From positions 39,887 through 103,886 of the forward strand of contig JALQPE010002030.1 in assembly GCA_030407315.1 (NCBI GenBank): DNA of 64,000 nucleotides, in the 5' to 3' direction. The DNA is from Asparagopsis taxiformis (taxonomy: Eukaryota; Rhodophyta; Florideophyceae; Bonnemaisoniales; Bonnemaisoniaceae). The position numbers and the translations under genes were made by a program. The notes under the pieces are model-generated. The model made no database searches. It was not told the origin of the DNA and saw only the letters and a list, made by a program, of their open reading frames with translations. The first letter of the stretch is position 1; every line of letters starts with the position of its first letter. Below are positions 52,731-63,315 of this stretch, piece after piece.

Positions 52731-54635
52731 ATGACCCCTCGTGCTCCGATTCAATTCGAATCCTCTGAAGAGGAAGGAGACAATATGGGTTCGCCCAACC
52801 GCCCTACCACACGCTCCAGCGTTCGCCGTCCCACGACTCGCCACCAGGCTTCCTCCTCCCGCACCGGGGTTCCGCCTACACCGGCTAAGTCTTCGTCGAC
52901 TTCAGCGCCACGCGTGCCGTCAGCCACCGCGGCTTAATCGCAAACGCGAACGCGTTCGACTGCCGCCAAAGGCACCGCTGATCCAGCGTCGCCTGCTGGC
53001 AAGGTTGTGAGTGCGCAAGCACGTTCCGAAGAGACGGTCCCCCCTACCAGGGCAAGCGCACAAGAGCGCGACTCTGTTCCGGCTGAATCGCCTGCTTCCC
53101 CGAAGCCTTCCACCCCAGTGGCTAGTGTCAAACCGTCATCGGTTAATCCGCCGTCACGCGAAGGTGAGTCATCGAAGGCCGCCGGCCCGCCCCCAAAGGG
53201 AGCCATGCCGGCCGACACCGAGGAGGTGATAGAAGTCGTCGCCGAGGGAGGCGCTACGCCCAGGCCAACAAGGCAGCCGAACGTCAGGCCTTCGCCAAGT
53301 TCGCGTCCGATTACTTCTCGTCCTTCCGCCCCTGCGGCTCGTACCTCTTCTGGTCGTGACGCTTCAGCGAATCCCTATGAGGACTATGGTCGCCGCAACC
53401 AGCAAATACTGGCGGACGCTCGAAAGCGTAGAGAAGAAGAATTGCGCCGCGAGGCTGCTCGAGCAGAGGCCGAGGAGGCAGCAGCCGAAAAGGCTAATAC
53501 TCAACCTGTCGAGAAGGCCGTGGACCCGTACGCTTCTACTGGCATAGTTACCCGAAGTGGGTCTGTTGCGGCTGCCGCCGATGCCTCTGTAGGCGCAAGA
53601 CCGTCGGGCACTGCCCTAGTTGATCCTTACGCGGTTGCGTCTGCTCCAGCACCAGCTGTTCCGTCACACGACACTCCCCCTCGGGCACCTAAGCCGACTG
53701 CCAATTGGCGCTCCATGGGAGAATTCTACCCAGCCAATGCTGATGAACTGGTGGTATTCGACTCGCAAGCCTTGCCTTTCAGGCGTGAGCTCGCCGCTCC
53801 TTGGGAACACTACCCGTTTGCGCGAATCCCTCGTAGGGACTTTACGGATCGTCCGAGAAGCGAGTTACGTCGCGATATGCTTCTCATGAGCTCCCTCCGG
53901 GGTCAAAACCATCAGGTTCAAAACGAATGTTGGTCGGCTTACGCCCGTCTCCCTTCGAGTCGCCCTATGCGTCACTTCCGTGTCCCCCATACGCTATGCA
54001 GCGACAGGACTTTCCTGCTCCATCCCGGAGATGCGCTTTACGTCGAACGTATGAATCGTCGCTTGTTCCAAGAAGGATCGTACCAAGGCTCCGTAGCGGA
54101 TCTACCGATGGTTCGGTCACGCTGGTTTGCGTACCCTCCACGTCCCGATACGGGTAGCTACGAGCATCATATGCGTTTGCACGCTAGGGTTACTTCCCGA
54201 AGGATGGGGCGTCAGGTGACGGCGAATGATTATCGCGTGTTCGCGCACCGTCATGGTAGCTCTGCTGAGCCGGCCACTAGGCCCATGAAGGTAGCTAGGG
54301 AAGCTTTGGACCCGCTATGGGATGATCCCACTTGGGAAGGCAAGTCATCTCCACCGATGTGTTTGCCCGTTGCCGACCCTCCGTCGCTGGTGTATTTCCA
54401 CAATTCCGCTCTTCGCGACGCACCCGAATGGCGAATGGACAGGTTCCGATCGTACCTCGAGTTGGAGAGGGATATCCTTATAGGGATCGAGTTGGCTCGT
54501 AACGCCGAGACGCGGGGTTTTGTGCCGGTGATGGCGGAGGAACTCCTCAATAGGGTGAGCAGTACTTGGTACGATATCCCGAAGGTTCCGGTGTCGGACG
54601 TGGCCCCTATAGTCGGGAGTTACCTGGTTCGGTAG
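52731..54635 (+). pseudogene. Antisense ORF 1 of element C (about 634 codons, one internal stop)
   Basis: The ATG at 52731 (MTPRAPIQFESSEEE) opens a frame broken by one TAA at 52935-52937 and then open to 54635; the longest intact part starts at 53007. The N-terminal ~220 residues are Ser/Pro/Ala-rich and disordered, with an Arg/Glu helix (RRNQQILADARKRREEEL). A folded part follows (WRSMGEFYPANADELVVF, PWEHYPFARIPRRDF, RSRWFAYPPRPDTGSYEHH). No family is recognised. It runs opposite to gag-pol, between integrase and the 3' LTR. It may be a structural protein or a nested element's gene. Confidence 0.6.
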
Positions 54636-55996
54636 TGCGTCGGTTGCTGAAGGTGGCCCTTGGGGGTGATGATTATCCGCAGGAATTGGTCAGTACCAAC
54701 ATCACGGGAGTGGCACCGGAGAAGGTGGTTATCTACAGGACTGTTGACTTGCCGGTGAGGGCGTTACGTATTAACGTGTTAAACCATCGAGATGGTACAG
54801 TCGCAGAGCTGCCGCCTTATCGCAGAGATGGTGAGTTCACCGAAGATGGGTATTACGGCGTGGAGCCTGACAGGTATTCCGACGGTCACCCCGACTCTTA
54901 CAAATATCAGCCTGTTGGCGAGGCATTTGTGCCGCGTCCGTGGTGGACTGCCGCCGAGGCGGGAGGCCCAGCTGGGCGTTCGCCTTACGCAGGACGGAGC
55001 TTCGCTCCTGTTGCTTCCTTACCACCCAGTGGTGCTGATGACTTGTACGAAAGTCAGGTCCCTATGACCGTCGCGCCTACCGCGCCAACCCCTCAGCCTA
55101 CAGCTGCCCCTTCATCCCAAGTGGGTCCCGCCATGGAGGCGCTTCTGACATCCGACAAAGGCTCTGAGCCATCCGTGAACGGTGATGATGTAGTCACGCG
55201 TCAGCCTCCTGCTGTTGATATCCTACATGGGGAATTGTCGAGTAGCGAATTGCTATCGATTCCGCATGTGCGGCGGTTGGCCGATGATCTCGGGGACGGT
55301 ACGGTGGCTTCCATTTTTGCCTCTGCCAATGGGCGTTACATCGTAAGATCCGCGTTGGATGGACTCGGATTGTCGTGCATCACGTTAGCTGCTCGCTATA
55401 AGCAAGGACGCGAACAGCGTAACATCGCCCGAGAGCGTCGCCGCACAGCGGATAGGGAGGTTGAGGCCGCACGCCTGGAGGCAGCAGAATTGCGAACCCG
55501 GGTTGGGGAATTAGAAGGTGAGTTGGAGGACGCTAGGCGTCTACTGCAGCAAGCAGTTATTCCCGAAGAGGGTGGCGAGGAGGCCGTTCAGCCTGGTTAC
55601 TCGCGTCGTCGCGCTAGGTCTCCCGATGAGGGTCTTCCCGAACGCAACGTGCGCACTCGTCTTCATTCCCCCGTGGGTGCTGCGGATGCTAGTAATCCTT
55701 TACTTGCGCGTCTTGATGCCCGGTTAGGGTCGCCTGAGTCGCCAGATGTTTCCCCGCCTCCCGCGTCCATCCCAGCAGTTGGGTTATCCGCCTCTGCGGT
55801 TGCGTCTTCGCATGGCCCTGTGCCTGCCCGTTGTCGGGGTTCTAGTGCAGTTCCGCAACGCGGTTTGCGTCGTAATCCTACCTTCGCAAGGGTTGCACCC
55901 CGCCACCCTCGTCCTTCGACGAATGTACGCGCTCCTGCCCCTACGGCACCGTCTGCCTCTCATCGGCCTCGGCCTTCTAGCCATTATCGTCGCTAA
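54566..55996 (+). CDS. Antisense ORF 2 of element C (476 aa)
   Basis: Overlaps ORF 1 by 70 bases in another frame, so the two may form one protein by frameshift or have been split by an indel. The first third looks folded (VVRRLLKVALGGDDYPQELV, VVIYRTVDLPVRALRINVLN). Residues ~275-335 form a strong coiled coil (REQRNIARERRRTADREVEA, ELRTRVGELEGELEDARRLL). The C-terminus is Arg/Pro/Ser-rich. No family recognised. 55997-56304 beyond it holds no gene. Confidence 0.55.
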   Translation: MVRYPEGSGVGRGPYSRELPGSVVRRLLKVALGGDDYPQELVSTNITGVAPEKVVIYRTVDLPVRALRINVLNHRDGTVAELPPYRRDGEFTEDGYYGVEPDRYSDGHPDSYKYQPVGEAFVPRPWWTAAEAGGPAGRSPYAGRSFAPVASLPPSGADDLYESQVPMTVAPTAPTPQPTAAPSSQVGPAMEALLTSDKGSEPSVNGDDVVTRQPPAVDILHGELSSSELLSIPHVRRLADDLGDGTVASIFASANGRYIVRSALDGLGLSCITLAARYKQGREQRNIARERRRTADREVEAARLEAAELRTRVGELEGELEDARRLLQQAVIPEEGGEEAVQPGYSRRRARSPDEGLPERNVRTRLHSPVGAADASNPLLARLDARLGSPESPDVSPPPASIPAVGLSASAVASSHGPVPARCRGSSAVPQRGLRRNPTFARVAPRHPRPSTNVRAPAPTAPSASHRPRPSSHYRR

Positions 55997-56304
55997 GGAC
56001 TGGCAATTGCCTTTGGGAGAATAACCTCTAACGGTAGTTTGAACACGCTTTTGCGTTGCGCCATTGTTCATCAGGTAGTCCTGAGGCACCTCTGAGGTAC
56101 ATTAAAGATGCATCATCACGCTGACGTGCGGATTTGTTTGTTGAAACCCCTTTTTGGTCAATTTTTTTCATTTCCTGAAATCTAAATTTCCACAGTGGCT
56201 CCGGTTGGCGGTGATAAAGTGCGCCCTTTTTGGCTTGACCCTCCGAGGTTTGGTAGCTCCACCCAGTGGGTACCTTGTTAGGTTCTTATCCCTGTGGGGT
56301 TACT

Positions 56305-58191
56305 CTATTTCTTCCCTCTCTTGGGTTTGCGCGTGCGCGCTCGGCGTGGTTGCCGGTCACCTTCGCGGTGTTGTCTTCGACGGAAGTACCTTGATGCCAA
56401 TTCAGGGGGGACGTTCGCGCGTTGCGTCCATGTCGGCTTTCGGTAGCCATACCACTTCACCAGGAACCATTGTTCCCCGTCGTCGTCAGTGACGTAATCT
56501 AGGAGATCATCGATGGGATATTCCTCCTCTGAGGTTGCGCGTTCGGCGTCGCTACTTCCCTCTGGGGTTTCCTTCGTCCCTTCAGGGAGAGCTACTCGTT
56601 CCGAGTTCGGTTGCGTGCCCTGTGGCGCTTTCTCTTGTTCCCCATTGGGGGTGGCTTCCAAAGACCTTACGGGGTTTGCCGTGGCTATCTTCTTCGCACT
56701 TGAGCGAGTGTGTCGACCCGGTTTGGGTTTTGCCAAATGGGCGGGTGCTTGACTTGCTTGGCTCGCTATGCGAAGTTCGGCTCCCGATGGAGGGTTCGCG
56801 TCCCGTTGAGGGGAAGTCGGCGTTTGTACGCGTGCTTTGATTGAGCGTCGCCTGGTCGCGTTTGCGTTGGTCAAATGCCTTGGGGCTGAGTCTGTGGCGT
56901 CGGTGCCTTCCATACTTTGGCGAGTTGCTCGCTTGTGCGACGGGAGATCCCTGTCAGGGTTGACGTATTGGTCTTGGTCTGCATTGGCAGAGTTGTCGTG
57001 GCGTCTTTGTTGACTTTTTCGCAATTGTGTGCGATTGCGGTTGGTAGTTACCGGCTGTGTGGGTGAACGACTTGGGTCGTGTGCGTCGTTCCCAATTGTG
57101 GGTGAGTTACCGAAAGGTGAAAGACTACAAGGTTGATCCCGAGAGGGAGTTGCAAAATTTTTGCTTACGCGCACAGCGTCGGGGGCCCCCTCCTGAAGGG
57201 TGGTTTGTCCCAAACCACTACCTTCAGGTGTTATCCTAATTTTAGGTTGTCGTGGAGACGATAGTTGATCCCTGAAGGGGTATTCCTGATTAGGAGTTGG
57301 TGAAGGTGATTTGTTTGGCGCGTATTGTTGGCCGTCGCCCGGCGGCTGGCATGGTTGTGTATTCGGCGCGAGGGCGTCTGCACCTGATGGTGACGCTTGT
57401 GTGTTAACGGACTGTGGCCTAGGTGGCAAGGTTGGTTCCTCGGTTGGTCGCGGAGCGAGTGCAACTCTATCGAGACTAACCTTTTCGGTGATACCATCGC
57501 GGTCGATGTAAACCGTTCGCCGTCCGGCACGGATAACCCTATAGGGACCTTGAGCTATTGGAGTTAGCTTGTTCCGTTCACGGACTTCTGGATTATCCAG
57601 ATAAACGTAATCATCGGTAGTGATGAGTCGTTTAGACTTCCGGACTGCCCGGTCGAAGTTACGCTTGTAGCGTGCTTGCGCGCTGTGAAGGCGTTTACCT
57701 GCCATATCAATGGTATCCGTAATACGGCGTAAGAAGTCTTGCTTCGTGAACGCGTCTGGCGTTTCCCTCCTTTTCACCGAATGGTGTGTCGCATATGGCG
57801 GTGGAGGTCGGCTTAGTATGAGGTCGAAGGGTGTAGTTCCCGTTGTGCGATGCACGTGCGTGTTGTACGCATAGGTTAACGCTGATGCGTAGACATCCCA
57901 GTCGTCCTGGTTGTCATTGACGTAATTACGTAGCATGCTCAATAGAGTACGGTTATACCGTTCGACTTGCCCATTTGTCTGGGGATGGTATGCCGTCGTG
58001 AAGACGTTCTTCGTTCCTAACTGGAGGCAGACAGCCTGGAAGAACTTTGACGCAAATTGCGGACCGTTATCGGATAGTAATGTCCGTGGAGGACCATACT
58101 TAAACACCCAATGTGTACAAAAGGCTACTGCCACATGGTAAGCCGTAATGCTTCGCAGCGAACCACCTGGGTTAGCTTGGTAAAGCGACAC
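56305..58191 (-). CDS. Integrase core and chromodomain of element C
   Basis: LLSDNGPQFASKFF carries the second catalytic aspartate and HPQTNGQVERYNRTLL the glutamate of the integrase DDE triad. YLDNPEVRERNKLTPIAQGP is the GPY/F-like region. A long disordered Pro/Ser-rich stretch follows, then a C-terminal chromodomain: EEYPIDDLLDYV, WFLVKWYGYRKPTWTQRANV. The disordered insert of ~280 residues between integrase and chromodomain is longer than in element A. The true N-terminus is in the next frame upstream (58125-58751). Confidence 0.9.
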   Translation of the reverse strand: MSLYQANPGGSLRSITAYHVAVAFCTHWVFKYGPPRTLLSDNGPQFASKFFQAVCLQLGTKNVFTTAYHPQTNGQVERYNRTLLSMLRNYVNDNQDDWDVYASALTYAYNTHVHRTTGTTPFDLILSRPPPPYATHHSVKRRETPDAFTKQDFLRRITDTIDMAGKRLHSAQARYKRNFDRAVRKSKRLITTDDYVYLDNPEVRERNKLTPIAQGPYRVIRAGRRTVYIDRDGITEKVSLDRVALAPRPTEEPTLPPRPQSVNTQASPSGADALAPNTQPCQPPGDGQQYAPNKSPSPTPNQEYPFRDQLSSPRQPKIRITPEGSGLGQTTLQEGAPDAVRVSKNFATPSRDQPCSLSPFGNSPTIGNDAHDPSRSPTQPVTTNRNRTQLRKSQQRRHDNSANADQDQYVNPDRDLPSHKRATRQSMEGTDATDSAPRHLTNANATRRRSIKARVQTPTSPQRDANPPSGAELRIASQASQAPAHLAKPKPGRHTRSSAKKIATANPVRSLEATPNGEQEKAPQGTQPNSERVALPEGTKETPEGSSDAERATSEEEYPIDDLLDYVTDDDGEQWFLVKWYGYRKPTWTQRANVPPELASRYFRRRQHREGDRQPRRARTRKPKRGKK

Positions 58192-58751
58192 GAAATCACC
58201 AGTAGGTGCACGTTACCTTTCTTGGTACGAGGTAGAGGACCGAGGAGGTCAATTGCAACGTCATCCAATGGTGTGGTAGCTGGGAACAGCTGGAGGGTAC
58301 TCGCATGTTTGCGCAACCGTAATCGGTTTCTCGCGCACGCTGAACAGCGTTCAACCGTTCCGGTTATGTCCGCAGCCATTGCAGGCCAGTAGTAAGATAG
58401 GCGCATCGTGTCGTACATGCGATTCTGACCAGGATGTCCTGCCAAGATGCCGTGGTGGCACATCGTCAATAGACGTTGCCGTAAGGCTTTAGGTACCACA
58501 ATTTGGGATGACCCGTCCAATTTGGACTTCCTACAAAGGACACCGTCTTCATCTTCGAAGAAGAGAGAGTCAGATTTCTGCGAGGCCAGGGCCTGTTGAC
58601 AGAAGTCGTCTGTTCGTTGCTCTTCGAGCCACTCTTGGAGAGTTATCGGGCAGTAGTTTTCCGTTTGCGGATGAGTTGTTAAGACGGGTGTACCGTTGCG
58701 ATTAGGCGCCTCCTGGCGTGGTCTCTTGCTAGAGAAAGGTCGTAGAACCAA
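58125..58751 (-). CDS. Integrase zinc-binding N-terminal domain of element C
   Basis: Contains MCHHGILAGHPGQNRMYDTM and CSACARNRLRL (HHCC zinc finger), then DVAIDLLGPLPRTKKGNVHL with the first DDE aspartate. It overlaps the integrase core frame by 67 bases; a frameshift near 58160 separates the two. Confidence 0.85.
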   Translation of the reverse strand: MVLRPFSSKRPRQEAPNRNGTPVLTTHPQTENYCPITLQEWLEEQRTDDFCQQALASQKSDSLFFEDEDGVLCRKSKLDGSSQIVVPKALRQRLLTMCHHGILAGHPGQNRMYDTMRLSYYWPAMAADITGTVERCSACARNRLRLRKHASTLQLFPATTPLDDVAIDLLGPLPRTKKGNVHLLVISCRFTKLTQVVRCEALRLTMWQ

Positions 58752-59266
58752 ACATCAGTGTCATCATCCAAGGATGTTTCACCTTGCGGTGCGTGCGTGG
58801 CCAACAGAGTTGGTATTTCATCGTCAATAGTGACGGGCGTCTCGCCGTTAGTTTCAACACGCGAAAGGGCGTCTGGTAGTTGGTGAACCCGACCGGGTCG
58901 GTAGACTATTTGATAGTCAAATTCCGCAAGTCGGAGGCGCCAACGGCATAGTCTCCCTGAAGGGTCATTGATATTCATGAGCCAACGCAGCGCGTTATGG
59001 TCCGTCCGGACTACAAACTTTGTTTGCTCCAAGTATGGACGTAGGATAGTGACAGCCCATACGACGGCTAGACATTCACGCTCCGTAGGGGAGTAACCTC
59101 TTTCAGGTTTAGTCAAGGTCCGCGACCAATAGCCAATTGGCTTGAGATCGTTCTCTTCCCCTTGCTGCTGAAGCAGAGCGCATCCTATTTGGTATGCGGA
59201 AGCGTCCGTGTCTACGGTGTAGGGTTGACCCAACTTGGGTAGAGCCAGTATCGGCGGCTTGGTCAT
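58679..59266 (-). CDS. RNase H domain of element C
   Basis: TVDTDASAYQIGCALL, TERECLAVVWAVTILRPY, RTDHNALRWLMN and HQLPDALSR carry the RNase H catalytic residues. It sits in a third frame between the RT and integrase parts, showing decay by indels. Confidence 0.88.
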   Translation of the reverse strand: MTKPPILALPKLGQPYTVDTDASAYQIGCALLQQQGEENDLKPIGYWSRTLTKPERGYSPTERECLAVVWAVTILRPYLEQTKFVVRTDHNALRWLMNINDPSGRLCRWRLRLAEFDYQIVYRPGRVHQLPDALSRVETNGETPVTIDDEIPTLLATHAPQGETSLDDDTDVWFYDLSLARDHARRRLIATVHPS

Positions 59267-60383
59267 GACCTCTTTGAGAGCGTTGAACGCGCGCGTTGGT
59301 CCTCGGTAGGAGGTTCTTTCCCGAATTTAGGGAGGCTGTCTTTGGTCAGCATTTCGTTCAAGGGGTGCGCAATTGCGGCATACCCTTTGATGAATCGTCG
59401 AAAGACGCCACAGCTTCCGAGGAAGGATCGCATTTGCGTAGGCGTTTGCGGAAAGATCGCGTCAGCGATAGCCGAAGTGGCGTTCTGTGCAACAGCTAGC
59501 TTTCCTGGCATCACGACATGTCCCAGGTAATCAACCTTCTTTTCGAAGAAATGACACTTTGTCAACTTCAGGGTGACACCTGCTTCCCGTAGGAGGGAGA
59601 GTACTTGGTCCACATGGTGGAGATGTTCGGCCTCGTCCCGAGAGAATACGATCACATCGTCTAAGTAAATCAGACAGGTCTGCCAGCGAACGCTGCTAAG
59701 AATAATGTCGATGGCACGCTGAAACGTTGCCGGAGCATTCTTTAAGCCAAAGGCAAACGCTTGAAGCGATATGTCCCCAAATGGGAGGTGAATGCCGTTT
59801 TGTCACGGTCGTCCTGTGCAACAGGGATCTGCCAATAGCCAGAATTACAATCCAATGTGGTGAATACTTGAGCATCTCCGAGGGAGTCAATGCAATCATC
59901 CATTCGTGGAAGGGGGTACACATCATTGACAGTGATGTCGTTAAGACCCCTATAGTCGACGCAAAAGCGTAATTTACCATCCTTCTTCGGGACAAGAACC
60001 ACTGGGCTAGCCCATTCGGAGGTCGACGGTTCGATCACTCCTTTTTCCAGCATGCTGGTTATTTCCTTACGGGCAATCTCTCGGCGAGCGGGTCCCATCC
60101 GGTAGGGTTGTTGCCGTCTAGGCTTGCTCCCTTCGACTATGTCGATTCGGTGTTCCGTAGCGCGGATGTCCCCTAGGGATCCATCCCACATAGACTCGTG
60201 TCGAGATAGCATGCTAAGGATGCGTTCCCTCAACGGGATTTGACCAAGGTGGTCCAGAGAGACTTCTTGCTTCCAGCTTGATGGTTGGGTGGCCTCGGCC
60301 TCTTGCTCCTGATGGAGAGTAGTCACCATAGTGGAGGCCTCTTGGGAGGAAGGGGTAGAACGGCTGAGAGCCATGGGGCGCAT
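59263..60383 (-). CDS. Reverse transcriptase of element C (two frames)
   Basis: The upstream part (60383-59742) has VVLVPKKDGKLRFCVDYRGL, YPLPRMDDCIDSLGDAQVF and TLDCNSGYWQIPVA. The catalytic box YLDDVIVFS is near 59642-59668, followed by the connection domain (VDYLGHVVMPGKL) ending at 59263. A frame change near 59742-59750 (FKRLPLA instead of the usual MPFGL) splits the enzyme. Confidence 0.88.
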
Positions 60384-60412
60384 TGGCCGTTCGGGTGCCC
60401 GAAGGGCATAGC

Positions 60413-61060
60413 CTATAATTGTCCCTTTAGGGAGGTACTTTCGGATGTACCGAAGTTAGTTAATATAGTCAGGAATTCCTGTCGCGGGATGACTTCCGCA
60501 ACCCCATTCGGGATAGAGACACGATGTCGGTGAAGGATCCGATCTCTCGGAGAGAGTATACTCAAGCCGCCACCGGCGCATACAACAGTAGTTGTTACTT
60601 GACTCCGCGGAGGAACATTCACACTTTGTGACAATCGAATGCCATGAGGCTGGCGGTCTAAGTTAATCCCATTAGAGGGTCGCGAGGCATCCACGTAGCA
60701 CGAAAGGGTGGGGGATGTTTTACGCGTAGGCGACATCACTAGGATAGCTATCGACCCGCCGTCGTGAATATCAATTCGTTGGGCCCGGCACCTAATTGCG
60801 TCTACGTGGGTATTCATTGCCCCAGTTCCCAAGATGAGGGGTACGGCCAACTTAGGCGCGACGAAGAATTCTTCCTCAAAGGACTTGTGGCCTAACTGTA
60901 AGGACAGTATTATCTTGCCTTTTATCCGAAGAGGATTGCCGTTAGCATCGGCCAGTTGCGGAACTTTCCCCGTAGGGACTTGGAATTGTTCCCAATTGTG
61001 GGGTAAGCTCCTTTCATGGATGACCGATGGTCCGGACCCGGTGTCCATCACCATACGCAT
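60413..61060 (-). CDS. Retropepsin-like protease of element C
   Basis: MVMDTGSGPSVIHERSL holds the DTGS active site; LILGTGAMNTHVDAI is the second conserved block (ILGxxF-type). It precedes RT by a short linker in another frame. Confidence 0.85.
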   Translation of the reverse strand: MRMVMDTGSGPSVIHERSLPHNWEQFQVPTGKVPQLADANGNPLRIKGKIILSLQLGHKSFEEEFFVAPKLAVPLILGTGAMNTHVDAIRCRAQRIDIHDGGSIAILVMSPTRKTSPTLSCYVDASRPSNGINLDRQPHGIRLSQSVNVPPRSQVTTTVVCAGGGLSILSPRDRILHRHRVSIPNGVAEVIPRQEFLTILTNFGTSESTSLKGQL

Positions 61061-61100
61061 GGCGTGAGAATTGACGGATCGAGTCCGATGGAACCCATTA

Positions 61101-61970
61101 CTACGTAATGGGCGGCCTTAAGCAGGCATGAGGCTTTCGGCCTTGAGGTTCGAGTCCCTGTGGGGGAACCCGAAGGGTTGGTGTCTGGGAAAGACTTTGG
61201 TCCCTAGAGGGAGTTGCAGCCTTTTCCTGCGGAGGTGGTTGTGGTGAGATGTCCACCGAGTAGCGTAATCGCTCCACCTCCTGACGGGAGTGCGACACCT
61301 CACTCCCCGTCATTAGTTTTTCGACGACGTGTCGGAGTCGTCGAGGAGTTTCCAAGGCGTCGGCAACGTCTTGAGCCGTTACGGAAGATCCGTTACGTTC
61401 TAAAACGTCTCGCCTCAGAGGGCCCAATTTGGGATGATTTTCGTCATCGGCGAACGCAACCATGCGTGTTGGAGGGTTTGACCGTTGGAGCACGGCTTTA
61501 GGGTAATCCCTTTTTCGGTTGAACCGATTGGACTGGCGCTGTTGGCGGCGCATAACCTGCTCCGGTTCTTGCTGGTAAGCGTAGTTCGCAAAGGCGAAGT
61601 AAGTTCCCACTGAGGGTGGTAGGTAAGGACAAGTGTATAACACGTGCCCTGGTTGGCGACAGCCAGAGCATCTCCAAGTAACAGCCCCTTCGGGGATCAT
61701 ACTCTCAGCGAGTTTAAGATGTTCTCCCGTTAGGGTAGGGGCCTGCATTGGCGCGCCCATTGGGTTCCCGGTAGGGGAAGGTAAGGTCGGCGGCGGGGTC
61801 CGCGGTATCACAGCCGGTTCTCCGGGTACGGTAGCGAGCAACGCTTTGCGTTTACGTTCCGCGATTTCCCGAGTAGGGTAAGCCTTCGGCTTTGGCGGGT
61901 AGCGAAGCTCGTAAAGAGTCCCCGAGTCCTTTAGCAAGGTTACGGACAGCAAGAAAATCTTCTCCGCCAC
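61101..61970 (-). CDS. Gag C-terminal part of element C with zinc knuckle
   Basis: WRCSGCRQPGHVLYTCPY gives CX2CX4HX4C. It is preceded by a Pro-rich linker (TPPPTLPSPTGNPMGAPMQA) and followed by a basic region and a Pro-rich end. Nucleocapsid role in RNA packaging. Confidence 0.82.
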   Translation of the reverse strand: MAEKIFLLSVTLLKDSGTLYELRYPPKPKAYPTREIAERKRKALLATVPGEPAVIPRTPPPTLPSPTGNPMGAPMQAPTLTGEHLKLAESMIPEGAVTWRCSGCRQPGHVLYTCPYLPPSVGTYFAFANYAYQQEPEQVMRRQQRQSNRFNRKRDYPKAVLQRSNPPTRMVAFADDENHPKLGPLRRDVLERNGSSVTAQDVADALETPRRLRHVVEKLMTGSEVSHSRQEVERLRYSVDISPQPPPQEKAATPSRDQSLSQTPTLRVPPQGLEPQGRKPHACLRPPIT

Positions 61971-61982
61971 TGCGGCCTATAG

Positions 61983-62566
61983 TCACCTTGACGGTGTGTT
62001 TAACCTCTGGGCGTAGGCCCTTGAGGTAGTAGTTGACCAAGTCTCTTTCCGAGAAGACGTTCGCACACAGGAGTGCAGCGTCCTGCAGTCTGTCTGCGTA
62101 TGCAGCTCGTCTTCATCCGGCCCTTGCCGTATACGCGTTACCGCGTCATATGCGTCCGCTAGGACATTGTCCGTCGCGTAGCGAGCCAGAAGGGCGTTAA
62201 CGGCTTGAGGCCAAGTGATCTGCTGATGCAGGTGGTTGAGAAGCTTGCGCTTTCGCGCCTCAGCGGCGATAAACCGTTGAGGTTCTCCTTCCAGGAATAC
62301 TTGAGTAACTTGGTAGCTTCTCCCTCCGAGACTCCGCATGAATCACATGCATCTTGAAATTCCGCGAGGAACCGGAGGATATCGATGGGTTCCGTACCAT
62401 CGAACGGCGTGAATGACGCGTTGAAATTACGGATCTTCTCCGTTAGCTTATACAAGCTTCTTGATTTACCCATTGGGGTATCAGTCGTTAGGGACTTGTT
62501 CTTGAGTCGGTAGTACCGATAGGAGACCACTAGGTCGAACGCGGGTTCGCGGGCCTTCAAAGGCAC
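61983..62566 (-). CDS. Gag capsid part of element C (frameshifted)
   Basis: FNASFTPFDGTEPIDILRFL and DACDSCGVSEGEATKLLKYS (from 62566) match the capsid of element A (which reads DTGVSEGAA-type there). The protein continues in the frame 62339-61983 (HLHQQITWPQAVNALLARYA, RIRQGPDEDELHTQ). Two frames, so this copy is not intact. Confidence 0.75.
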
Positions 62567-63296
62567 TAGCCTTCCTCAAGAGGTCCTTCTTCATCATCCC
62601 ACGAGGGATTTTCCGGTGCAGATCCGGTGGCACGAGTGTGCTGTCTCGTGCGAGAGATATTCCCTGTTTGGGATAGTGATTCGGCGAGGGCGTCGACACG
62701 GTCCGACAGGTGTCGGGTTGCTTCCGCGACTTGATCCAATCGGGGATCTTCTTCTTCCTCCCTACCGGATGTAGGGTCAGGGAAGTCAGCCGATCGGATG
62801 CGGCGAGCAGGAAACTCCTGTTGTCCTAATGGACTGGCACTAAAGCCGTGAATCGAAAGCTCCTCCAGACGAGTTTTCCAAAAGGGACACGCGTTTAGCG
62901 AATTCGGCTTTGACCTGATTCCAGGTTTCCGCTAGGAACTCGGCGTCCCGATCTTGGGTGGCTTCTCGCTGGCGGCCATCAGCTTTGGCTCGACCAGTTC
63001 CATGACGGTTTCGACCGTAGCGTCTACGATTTCCGCCCTGCGGTCTTGAACAGTCTTCTCGACGACGGTGCTGAATTCAGCCTTGAACTCTTCCAACCGT
63101 TCGTTGAAGATTCGGTCGGCTCGGTTCTTGCAGGGTGTTAATCACCACGCCTTCTTCGGCGATCAGATCCGAATCGGATAAGTCGCTGGCAGGCGCTATG
63201 TCCTCACTAGAGGGTCCCGCTGTAGGGTTACGAGGCATCGTGAAGATGATTGTGAAGGAAAATTTCTCTCAAAGAGACTTACCCGAGGGTACAAGG
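62567..63296 (-). other. Leader and Gag N-terminal remnants of element C
   Basis: Only short frames are seen (for example 62699-62481). Charged, coiled-coil-like coding sense is suggested by the region around 62880-63120 but is broken. No complete start could be assigned. Confidence 0.45.
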
Positions 63297-63314
63297 TTCT
63301 AGGTCGAGAGACCA
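63297..63314 (-). other. Primer-binding site of element C
   Basis: Minus-strand TGGTCTCTCGACCTAGAA, one base after the LTR end; identical to that of element A. Confidence 0.82.
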
Positions 63315-63315
63315 A

